Source of the DNA: Mimachlamys varia
Lineage: Eukaryota > Mollusca > Bivalvia > Pectinida > Pectinidae
Direction: 5' to 3'
NCBI GenBank assembly: GCA_947623455.1
Contig: OX392532.1
Coordinates: forward strand, 51,215,058 to 51,279,057
DNA: 64,000 nucleotides
Part shown: positions 1-7,984 of the stretch, one piece after another
How the letters are laid out: each line of letters starts with the position of its first letter
Position numbering within the stretch: the first letter of the stretch is position 1
Notes under the pieces: model-generated
The model's input: only the letters and a program-made list of their open reading frames with translations
Told to the model about the DNA's origin: nothing
Databases searched by the model: none
Made by a program: the position numbers and the translations under genes

Positions 1-425
1 CACCTGGTCTTATTCCCTTAATCTTCTGGAACACCTGGTCTAATTCTCTTACTCTTCTGGAACACCTGGTCTAATTCTCTTATTCTTCCGGAACACCTGG
101 TCTTATTCTCTTACTCTTCCGGAACACCTGGTCTTATTCTCTTACTCTTCCGGAACACCTGGTCATATTCTCTTACTCTTCCGGAACACCTGGTCATATT
201 CTCTTACTCTTCCGGAACACCTGGTCATATTCTCTTACTCTTCCGGAACACTTGGTCTTATTTTCTTACTCTCCCGGAACACCAAGTCTTATTATCTAAC
301 TCTTCCAGAACACCTGGTCATATTCTTTTACCCTTCCGGAACACTTGGTCTTATTCTCTTACTTTTCCAGAACACCTGGTCTTATTCTCCTGGAACACCT
401 GGTCTTATTCTCCTGGAACACCTGG
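1..425 (+). repeat. 31-bp minisatellite array inside a mobile element, copy 1
   Basis: About 13 imperfect tandem units of about 31 bp with the core TTCCGGAACACCTGGTC followed by a T-rich stretch (ATTCTCTTACTC). The last two units are shortened to about 20 bp (CTTATTCTCCTGGAACACCTGG). The array begins before the window. The same monomer occurs singly in other element copies at 33000, 35015, 35645, 40440 and 40725, so this is the central array of a dispersed element rather than a free-standing satellite. It is interrupted on its right by the MITE at 426-684 and resumes as the element tail at 685. Confidence 0.9.
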
Positions 426-684
426 GCCCGTATTCATGAAACCGTTCTCACGCTCAAGCATGCATTTGTGCTCCATACTGATTTCTTTTTCTGGCTATAA
501 TTTATCTGAAGACGCTTATTTTGTCAAAGAATTTGGGGAAAAGGAAGATCAATGAAGCAGAATACTAATTTCAACATTTACAATTTACTTTTTGATCGTT
601 GACATATTATAGGCGAGTTTCAGGAAAGCTGGCTTGAGCATAGAAACCGTGTTTGAGCATGAGAACAGTTTCATGAATACGGGC
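426..684. mobile_element. 259-bp MITE nested in the minisatellite, copy 1
   Basis: Terminal inverted repeats of about 32 bp begin GCCCGTATTCATGAAAC at the left and end GTTTCATGAATACGGGC at the right, with about three mismatches between the arms. The pentamer CCTGG flanks both ends (421-425 and 685-689) and occurs once in an uninterrupted 31-bp monomer, so it is a clear 5-bp target-site duplication. There is no coding capacity. The same insertion sits at the same site in copy 2 (57754-58011), so it predates the segmental duplication. Superfamily not assigned; a 5-bp duplication excludes Tc1/mariner (TA) and TTAA-type elements. Confidence 0.88.
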
Positions 685-750
685 CCTGGTCTTATTCTCC
701 TATACTATTACAAGGGTCTCAATGTACGTCCTTTGTTCATATATCTGTGA
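685..750 (+). mobile_element. Tail of minisatellite-bearing element, copy 1
   Basis: After the MITE the interrupted monomer resumes (TGGTCTTATTCTCC) and runs into TACTATTACAAGGGTCTCAA. This corresponds to the tail TACTTTTACGAGGGTCTCCA seen after single monomers at 40460, 40550 and 40740, and in reverse complement at 34970 and 35610. It marks the right boundary of the array-carrying element. Confidence 0.7.
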
Positions 751-1595
751 CATATAGTAGTGGGAGGGGTTATATTCAAGAGGGATGTTAAATACTAATC
801 TGACAATAATTTCATAGTGACATAGGTCCGTACCTAGCCCCTGTGAGTGTGACGGTTATCTCAAAGAATGACAGACTCAGTGTATCCGCTACGTATGACG
901 AATGATTGTGTAAAGGCATTATATAGTGAAACGATATGATAGGACAAGTTTTGGGAAGATGTTTAAGTTACGTGTTAATAGAAAAACGACTCAACAAGCT
1001 AAATACAAAACACATTTTAATGATATCTACAAAATTAAACAAATTACATAGAGGCTATTCAATGGTTTTCCATTAAATATCAAATATATTTCACGAGTAT
1101 GGTAGATTTTTCAAATATTTTCACGAGTGCGTAGCACGAGTGAACATATATTTAAAATCTGCCATACGAGTAAAATATATTTGATATCTATTGGGAAACC
1201 ATTGAATTTTCTTTTTATTACATTTTCGAAATTCCCAAAAGTCCGATCTCATTTTTAAAATTTGCGGTTACAACTGATCGGGACGGAGTGTCTAAGGCTT
1301 ATAGAATATTAATACGTCACAGGATGAAGTTCTATTTTTGTTTGAAATATAGTCAAAAATACAAAAATCATATTAAATAAAATCCATTAGATATCTATTA
1401 ATTTCTAAAATATTATAAAGGTTTTTAATTTACTTACTTTATATGATTTGATTCTAGAATAACGAAAAAATAGTACACAAATAGTGCGCAATGATATCGG
1501 ACCAAAACAGTGATGATATAAGTTTTATCAAGCTGATATTTTCTGATATTTCAGTGGTAAAAAATGTAATAAAAAGATATATAACAACTAATTAG
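751..1595. other. AT-rich intergenic DNA with a 140-bp foldback (1066-1206)
   Basis: No ORF of note. Bases 1066-1206 form an inverted repeat: the left arm TTCAATGGTTTTCCATTAAA and on through ACGAGTATGGTAGATTT is mirrored by AAATCTGCCATACGAGT and ATTGGGAAACCATTGAA. This looks like a small foldback or MITE. It is present in copy 2 at about 58385-58534. No target-site duplication could be fixed. The rest is unique-looking AT-rich sequence shared by both duplication copies at about 1.4% divergence. Confidence 0.65.
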
Positions 1596-1856
1596 CTATA
1601 AAAACACAATTACTGATATCAGCTTTCCTTGTAGGATACGTCCTATCCGTTTCCCCAGAATTGAGGTGTTAGTAACTTCAGATGTTATATACGTCTCTGA
1701 TAAATCCAACAGTTCACACAGTACCAGGCAATTATTATTCCAACATAATTTAAAATTATATTCGTTGAATTCTTCACAATCAATACATTTACCAATTATA
1801 CAAGACACATTACGACTGTAACCCCGATTAAAATGTCCTAAGACTGATATTGGCAA
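1596..1856 (-). CDS. Small conserved ORF, 86 aa, unknown
   Basis: I do not recognise this ORF. It starts MPISVLGHFNRGYSRNVSC and has a cysteine-rich middle part (CIIGKCIDCEEF, then FKLCWNNNCLVLCEL). No signal peptide or transmembrane helix is convincing. The copy at 58923-59183 encodes an identical protein; the single difference inside the ORF is synonymous (Leu CTG versus CTC). Flanking DNA differs by only about 1.4%, so the identity is not strong evidence for selection. Downstream of the start, GGGGTTACAG followed by TCG could be a splice acceptor, so it might be an exon rather than a complete gene. It could equally be a chance ORF. Confidence 0.25.
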   Translation of the reverse strand: MPISVLGHFNRGYSRNVSCIIGKCIDCEEFNEYNFKLCWNNNCLVLCELLDLSETYITSEVTNTSILGKRIGRILQGKLISVIVFL

Positions 1857-2359
1857 TCGATCCGACGATGGAGAATTAAAAAGGACTCATCTTTTTAGAA
1901 GCATTGAAAGAAAAGGCTGGCTGTGTCTCTAAAACTATTAATTGATATTTTGAATATTCCGTAACACAAACATGTTCATGGAATAACGGATGTTTGATAT
2001 AGATTTAAAGTTGATTTTCACCTATGTGTATCACAAGATCTTTCATGAACGGAAAACAAATTTCATTACATTTATATTTCCAAATCAGTTGTCATATATA
2101 GAGCATGATATTTAATTTGAATGAAAACACTAATTAAAAAAAAAAATCTTTAGAAACATGATATGCGTGTAATAAACATCTTCACGAGCCTAAGGTAGCT
2201 ACCTACAGTCAACAGGGTAGCAGACACGTGTTCATGACACCGGGTGTTAGTATTATAACTGAACTTGAACATTTAATAGTATTATTTTATTACATATAAC
2301 ATAAACTACAAGCAATACAAGTATTATATATACGTAACAGGAGAAAGAAAAAATTTAGC
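1857..2359. other. Intergenic DNA; body of a tRNA-linked repeat from about 2180
   Basis: Bases 1857-2170 show nothing recognisable. Bases 2180-2330 (CTTCACGAGCCTAAGG, then GCAGACACGTGTTCATGACA) resemble a degenerate stretch at 44145-44290 (CTTCACGAGCCTTAAG, GCAGACACATGTTCGTGACA) and the copy at 59505-59640. Since tRNA-like modules follow directly, this is likely the body of a SINE-type repeat. Confidence 0.5.
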
Positions 2360-2430
2360 GGCCAGACCGAAGTTCGAACCCAGGACCTTCCGAATTCTAG
2401 ACGATCATTCTACCACTGAGCAACCTGGTC
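2360..2430 (-). mobile_element. tRNA-like module (SINE-type), degenerate
   Basis: On the minus strand there is an A box (GCTCAGTGGTAGAATG) and a B box (GGGTTCGAAC). The orthologous module in copy 2 (59687-59757) folds into all four tRNA stems, whereas here substitutions in the D and anticodon arms (GATCATT on the plus strand instead of GAACGCT) disrupt pairing. It is followed by GTTCCGCTACA and then a second module, a tandem arrangement typical of tRNA-derived SINE heads rather than of a functional tRNA gene. Confidence 0.6.
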
Positions 2431-2490
2431 GCCGAGGATCGATCCAGTCCAGTTCCGCTACATTCATTTTGTAACAGGAGACAATCTAGT

Positions 2491-2563
2491 GGCAAGACCG
2501 GGGTTCGAACCAGAGACCTTCCGAACTCTAGACGAACACTCTACCACTGAGCTATATAGTCGC
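2491..2563 (-). mobile_element. Second tRNA-like module (SINE-type)
   Basis: On the minus strand the A box reads AGCTCAGTGGTAGAGTG and the B box CTGGTTCGAACCCC. The T arm pairs but the acceptor stem has several mismatches, so it is not a functional tRNA gene. Spacing to the first module is about 131 bp, and both are preceded by the same GTAACAGGAG motif on the plus strand, so the pair is a tandem dimer of one repeat unit. Confidence 0.6.
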
Positions 2564-2590
2564 GGATCTATAGATCCAGGTCCGCTACAT

Positions 2591-3580
2591 ATAAAAATAC
2601 ATTAAACATTTGGCGAATATCTGCGCCATGCGAACTTAACTGTTTGATTTATGAGTCGGACCTCTGTATCAAGTGAACAGTTCAGTCTATATTTATATCG
2701 GTATATATAAGTCCGATGACATTGTGTTCGATCGAATTCTCCAATAAAGTGTCTGTTTTGTCCTTAAGCTATCAAGAGTTGTCTCCCTTAGATTAACCGC
2801 TGGTGACACAATCGAACATGCAGTTATACATAAAATAATATATATTGTTTAACTATACATCAGTATAAAGTTTTGCATATTTTATGGTAAAAAATCAATC
2901 ATTGTAACATTTATAACATGAAGTCGTGAACAAGGGGAAGTAACTCCCATATCTCACTAGCATCACCAGTGATCAAGATGGCAGAATGACGCGTAACCGT
3001 CTGGGTAAGAAATATTTATAGCAGATCAAAAGAAAAGCTGAAGTTACTTCGCTCTGATATAAAAACTGTGAGAAAATTCAGCTACTATTTTTTGAATATG
3101 AAGAATACAAAGGAAAACTAAATAATCATAAGAAGATGATCATATTGATACGAATTCAATATTATATCTGATTGAATTATTTACACTTAACGGTACATAA
3201 TCACATTTTATAAATGTAGTTGTACCGTGATATTATGTAATAAGCCTATGATGTAACATACATTATGATAACATTTAGCAGAAACTCAATCATGATTTCT
3301 TAAAAGATATGATAAATTTAACTAATACACTTAACAATTTAGCCTATGATGTAACGTATATTTAGATAAAACTGAGAAAGTACTGATTGATTAAACATTA
3401 AAAAAAATTAAAAAAAGATAACATGTCTATACTTGAAATGTAAGCATTGTCACCATATGATAATAGTTATATGTCATTTTCGAGGTTGACATGTTGGATA
3501 GATACATTATAAACATTTCTGTGGTCACCATGATTTAATGATGTCAGTTTTTGTTTACTTTGAGCTGTCCTCTCACTTGT
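2591..3580. other. Intergenic DNA downstream of the TRIM-like gene
   Basis: AT-rich DNA without a gene. Two related stretches with GCCTATGATGTAACRTA occur at about 3244 and 3342. Divergence from copy 2 rises here to roughly 4-5%, against about 1.4% to the left. At about 3048-3056 (GAAGTTACTTCGCTCT) copy 2 has about 670 extra bases. The 3' UTR of the minus-strand gene at 3581-5239 must lie here, but I could not fix a poly(A) signal with confidence. Confidence 0.6.
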
Positions 3581-5239
3581 TTATAGTTCCATCACATGTA
3601 CTGTACCATCATTACATCCAATCCAGACATATCCACACCTGTCTACACACACAGCCATTGGGTTTCGTACTCCGTGTTTCTTGTCCAGGAGACACTTGGC
3701 CTTTCTCTCATTCCCCGAGAGGACGTATACCTGGTGAGTGTCGCTGTCTGGTACAAACACTCTGTCATATCTATCACGTGCTATATCACATTGTATCGTC
3801 TCCTTTATCTTCTGATCATTGTCCAGTTCACCACTCCACTTCTGTATGACCTGATCAGATTTGTTGATGACAATGACTTCTTTACAAGTTATATAATCAT
3901 ATCCAGTGGTGACAGCTATATCTCCTGTTGTCAAACATACAACACTCAGCCCCTCACCTCCACACGAGATTTGTCTGATCCTCTCCCCGGACATGTTCAG
4001 TACCTGTATTGTTGTAGTGTTGGTAGTAACGAACACCTCGTCACTGTCACTGACACTGATACCCCAGGCTTCTAACGGACTGATGTCAGTAAATCTGGTC
4101 ACTTGTCTGTCGTTGGTTAGTTTGTGTATCAGTGGTGAATCATCACGACACGTGATCAGTAGTTCTTCGGTGTTGGTCATTGTCAGACACCACGGGTTAA
4201 AGTCAAGCTGGACAGTCTCTGTGACTTTGCCTTTCTTGTTGACTTTGATCAATTCTTTAGAACCAAATACTGACATCCATACGTGTGTGTCGTCAACAGG
4301 ACATATTGAAATGATTTGTTTCTGCTGAGGTACTTGGAATGTAGAAATCTGACGAACCTGTTTACTGTCAACTTTTTTTCTCTCATATCCCATGTCTTTA
4401 TTCTTCAATTTGCTGATCTGGAGTGTCCCAATCATTGTCCTCAAATGATCTCGGTTAAGTTTTCCAGGCGCAAAATGAGGAGGTGGAATAGGTAGCACGG
4501 TCTTTGTAGTAACATCATACAGCGGTACGGTGGTTCTCAGTCTCCCCGTCAGCTTAAACAAGGATGTTCTAGACGTCTTGTCTGTGTTTTGCTCTACATC
4601 TCTGATAAGTTGTTTGATCTCTTTGATATTTTGTTCGTAAGATTTGCAGTCTTGTTTATTTTTTTCTTCTTCTTCCTTCACCAAGGACGATAACTCTTCC
4701 GAGATAGAGTCGGCTATTGAATCAATCTCAGTTTTCAGTTTCAGTCTCTGGGTTTGTAAAGTTTGTTGGATATTATCTACAGTCTCTTTGAAGGTTTTGC
4801 TCTTTTCATGGCGTTTTGATAGTTTGTCATCAAACTGCTGTAATTTGAATTTCAATGTTTGTAATTGATCTTGCATGTAACGTTTTTGTGAGCCGATTTC
4901 CTCGTCAATAGTTTTGAAAGCGTGGTGTTTATGTTTCTCGGCAAAACACATGGCACAAATGACGACGTCACATTCACTACAGTACAAGTCACATGTCTTA
5001 CCTCGATGTGTCTTACATACCTCTGCGAGTACGGCTTCTCCGAGTTTGTTCGCTTCCTTTATTGGTACGACGTCATCATTTCGCGTCTTTCTGACGCGTT
5101 TATGCCCGTCCTTACATTTGTCACACAAAGCCTCCTGACAGTCATTACAGAACCAGTTAACGTCCTGTATACTTTCACAAAACGCGCATGTGTCCGGCAC
5201 GTGTACCTGGGCACGTCGGATGGATAACTTACTTGCCAT
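3581..5239 (-). CDS. TRIM-like B-box / coiled-coil / beta-propeller protein, 552 aa, copy 1
   Basis: Intronless gene. The N-terminus has two B-boxes and no RING. B-box 1 uses Cys18, Cys21, Cys31, Cys34, Cys39 and Cys42 with His46 nearby. B-box 2 uses Cys75, His78, Cys87, Cys90, Cys95, Cys98, His103 and His106, the complete CHC3H2 ligand set. Residues about 112-225 are a charged, Q/K/E-rich coiled coil. Residues about 290-552 carry repeated strands of the type ISVSDSDEVFVTT, VFVPDSDTHQVYVLS and VCVDRCGYVWIGCNDG, typical of an NHL/six-bladed propeller as in TRIM2/3/45/71. Without a RING, direct E3 ligase activity is doubtful; an adaptor or regulatory role in ubiquitin or innate signalling is inference from the family, which is strongly expanded in bivalves. 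The start follows AGTCGGA and is conserved in copy 2; the ORF is open throughout. Confidence 0.9.
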   Translation of the reverse strand: MASKLSIRRAQVHVPDTCAFCESIQDVNWFCNDCQEALCDKCKDGHKRVRKTRNDDVVPIKEANKLGEAVLAEVCKTHRGKTCDLYCSECDVVICAMCFAEKHKHHAFKTIDEEIGSQKRYMQDQLQTLKFKLQQFDDKLSKRHEKSKTFKETVDNIQQTLQTQRLKLKTEIDSIADSISEELSSLVKEEEEKNKQDCKSYEQNIKEIKQLIRDVEQNTDKTSRTSLFKLTGRLRTTVPLYDVTTKTVLPIPPPHFAPGKLNRDHLRTMIGTLQISKLKNKDMGYERKKVDSKQVRQISTFQVPQQKQIISICPVDDTHVWMSVFGSKELIKVNKKGKVTETVQLDFNPWCLTMTNTEELLITCRDDSPLIHKLTNDRQVTRFTDISPLEAWGISVSDSDEVFVTTNTTTIQVLNMSGERIRQISCGGEGLSVVCLTTGDIAVTTGYDYITCKEVIVINKSDQVIQKWSGELDNDQKIKETIQCDIARDRYDRVFVPDSDTHQVYVLSGNERKAKCLLDKKHGVRNPMAVCVDRCGYVWIGCNDGTVHVMEL

Positions 5240-5520
5240 TCCGACTAACTTCTAAAATAATCATGTTAAACAAGCCATATCTCACAGGCCGCCATTTGCA
5301 TTTGCAATTAAACTTCCTTCTTCAAGTGATCGTTATGTCGTGTGGATCACGTGTGTCTGGTGTATTGATAAGACGTGATAATAGAAGCCCGCACCAGGTA
5401 CATAACTCAAGCACAGTGTACTGTGACGTTGATAGCACGGTACCCACTGTGGTGTGTATATACACTCATATTGTAAAGTCAAATATTTGAATGTTTATGC
5501 TTTACGTAAGAATACAGCCT
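5240..5520 (-). promoter_or_regulatory. 5' flank of TRIM-like gene, copy 1
   Basis: Upstream region of the minus-strand gene, nearly identical in copy 2 (63229-63509). It includes CACAGGCCGCCATTTGCATTTGCAATTAAAC and GGATCACGTGTGTC (an E-box CACGTG); on the plus strand TGTGACGTTGA at about 5420 resembles a CRE half site. Its conservation is no greater than that of the rest of the low-divergence flank, so promoter function is inferred from position only. Confidence 0.35.
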
Positions 5521-7003
5521 GTTTGTATTTGCACGAAGAATATCGATATCTAAAACTCAATATATTAAGTTCAATGCTGATATAAAGACGTGTAATAAAT
5601 ATAAGCCTTTTTTATTGATTAATTTTCTATTATATTTTCTTTATCAGATTCTAAATCTTAGCATTACAATAGTATGAAATGAAAGCTGTCTAATATTTAT
5701 TCAGTATTATTATGAATATTTTTGATTGAATTAGATAATAATATTCTTCTTCCTCTTCTTCTGTTTTTTCTTTTGAAGACCGTCCTGAGAATGAAATATT
5801 TCCCGATGTCACAACTTATTTTTGAATATTAATATAATAATAATAATATACATTATTTGATATAGCGGCCTATCTAGCAAACATAAGCCACTCTAAAGCG
5901 CTTTACAGTACATAGATATACAATTTTTATACAATCAATACAATTAACACATACAGTTCTATCATATATTCAATGGTGCCAGTAAATTTGCGTAATTACA
6001 CTATTCATTCAATCTTGTAAATAACATACAGGGTTGAGTTAGATAATTATCTTATTCAGATAACAAATGACATAGTTTAGTCACCATTAGTAATTACGTG
6101 TAATCAGCACAACATAGATTAGATTAAACGTTCACTTAACGTTTGTCAGGGGGAGGCAACTCTTACGGAAACAAAACTGTATGCATGAGTGTCACTATTT
6201 CCGACAGACTTTTTTTACTAAGAATATATGTTACAGTGTTGTAATCTAATGGAATTATGAAAGGAGTTCACAACACTGTCGGGTTCGTTATGATCGTTTA
6301 TTCTGTAATTAAAAACAAAGATACACACTACACATTCACTCAATCTCTCAAATAGTCTATTACATCAAGGGACACAACTCTAACATATGCTACAATTACT
6401 CAATAATGCAATATAGTACACTTCTGGTAAATTACTTTATATATAGATATTAAGATATTATAACACTTTTAAAATGTACATATATATCATATAGCATTTA
6501 TCTGTACATATCAATTGACATTTGATACGAAATTACATAATTACAAAATACACATAAGGCAGCTTATGACTCTGCACGCTGTAGAATAAATTGCAAATCT
6601 TTTACTGGAAATGAAATTTATAAAAAACTTATAAAAACAAAACTCATCATAATGATATAATTGGAAATATTAATTATTCATGTACAAATGCTGAAAAAAC
6701 ACTTAATCCCTTGTCTTTTATTTTTAATCAGGAAATTATGATTAAACAGTAAAATCATAATGAAAAACTTACAAAATACCAATATTCTGTGATACATTCA
6801 AGAATATACCTAATCATAATAATACAAAAATGGTAAAAACTCACCCAGGTCTCTAATAAATTATTTATACATTCCCCAAAATCAAATATGAATTTGGCTA
6901 CTTTTGTGTCTAACAAGCTATGACCAATAAAAGTATCTGTAGAAGTCACATGACTAAAAATACCCACATTTCACACCATGTCATGTTCTTACTTACATGT
7001 AAC
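5521..7003. other. AT-rich intergenic DNA
   Basis: No gene seen. Bases 5830-5930 carry a run of AATAATAAT followed by GATATAGCGGCCTATCTAGC and CTCTAAAGCGCTTTACAGTAC, a motif common at the ends of dispersed invertebrate repeats. Homology to copy 2 is visible up to 6020, where the window ends for copy 2. Bases 6021-7003 show simple AT-rich sequence only. Confidence 0.55.
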
Positions 7004-7078
7004 ACTTACAGGTAACACATACAGGTAACACATACAGGTACAATGTAACACATACAGGTAACACATACCGGTAGCACA
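7004..7078 (+). repeat. Short tandem repeat, 15-bp ACACATACAGGTAAC
   Basis: About five imperfect units of ACACATACAGGTAAC, one interrupted by ACAATGTAAC. The repeat unit contains CAGGTAA, which resembles splice-donor sequence, but no exon is evident nearby. Confidence 0.75.
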
Positions 7079-7794
7079 GGGTCCTGAGAAGCACACTACT
7101 TTCTTTCATCACACAACCATACTACCTCACTTCCATTCAAGTTCTCTTATAAAGTTAACATCCAAACTATCATTCTTACACCTTTTATATACATATAACA
7201 GTTCAATATAAATGTATATCATAAATATTTTTATCTAATAAAATCAATCTGCAGCATGAAGATTTTTCCTCTGTATGAAGACGTTCATTTATGTGATTAA
7301 ATATGATTTCTTCGAATCAAGAATGCATTTCCGTTTTCCCCCACTGGAGGGCTACATCCGGACGACAATTATACTTAGAAGTTTACCATTAACATAAAAT
7401 CGGTGTTTGCTTAAAACATAAAAAATACAACATACACATCATAGGCTCATGGCGATAAACTGATAACGCTTTCCAATAAAGTCTCTATATGTGCGATATT
7501 GTAAGATCGGTTGATATTAAACGCTTTAGTATATCAGGATATTTCTGATCCACGTATTAAGCATTCAATATTGTATTGTGCAAGTCTCGACAATCTAAAA
7601 TATACATGTTCTTTGTTATTACGACGAATATAAGATATACAATGTACCTAATTAAGCGTTCTGCTTTCTGGTTTATAATACAAGAAGGACCTGACAGGGG
7701 TTCACCCATGGCATTGTATTTGCATATTCATTTAAAAGTGATGAGAGAACAAAATCGTAAAGGGGATACTTATATATCAGTGTACTTTGTCAAC
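7079..7794. other. Intergenic DNA, nothing recognised
   Basis: AT-rich sequence between the short 15-bp repeat and the start of the tandem repeats. The small ORF at 7576-7797 has no recognisable domain and is treated as chance. Confidence 0.5.
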
Positions 7795-7984
7795 TGAAAT
7801 ATATAGCTGTAAAGACCTACAATAGCCGTATCAGTACACTCTGTCAACAGAGATATATAGCTGTACAGACCTATAATAGCCGTATCAGTACACTCTGTCG
7901 TAGACAGAGATATATAGCTGTACAGACCTATAATAGCCGTATCAGTACACTCTGTCAACAGAGATATATAGCTGTACAGACCTA
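7795..7984 (+). repeat. Tandem repeat of about 57 bp, 3-4 units
   Basis: Units contain ATATATAGCTGTACAGACCT, then ATAATAGCCGTATCAGTACACTCTGTC and a variable AACAGAG or GTAGACAGAG. CTCTGTC...GACAGAG forms a small hairpin in each unit. The last unit runs directly into the 39-bp satellite (CCTATAATAATCTCATCTCC), so the two arrays share a junction with no spacer. Confidence 0.85.

Larger units (their letters stand above)
1..6020 (+). repeat. Segmental duplication, copy 1
   Basis: This segment is repeated in direct orientation at about 57230-64000. Matching landmarks occur in the same order: 31-bp array, nested MITE, foldback, 86-codon ORF, tRNA-like modules, TRIM-like gene and its upstream region. 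The coordinate offset is about 57327 up to the tRNA-like modules and 57989 over the TRIM gene, because copy 2 carries about 670 extra bases near 60358-61035. Base 6020 aligns to base 64000, so the duplication continues beyond the right edge; the left edge cuts the copy inside the array. Outside an island at roughly 2600-4990 I count only about 1-1.5% substitutions. Confidence 0.95.

Noticed and set aside
2360..2563. Functional tRNA genes
   Set aside because: The modules occur as a tandem dimer with shared flanking motifs, have mismatched acceptor or anticodon stems in most copies, and the one that folds has an anticodon incompatible with its arm lengths.
3581..5239. Calling positive selection for the whole TRIM-like pair
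   Set aside because: A rough hand count gives more synonymous than replacement change per site, and non-coding DNA in the same island is also raised, so recombination is the simpler explanation.
3538..5490. Plus-strand ORFs of 70-159 codons opposite the TRIM-like gene (also 61527-63479)
   Set aside because: They are antisense shadows of the conserved minus-strand gene; their sequences have no domain and follow its codons.
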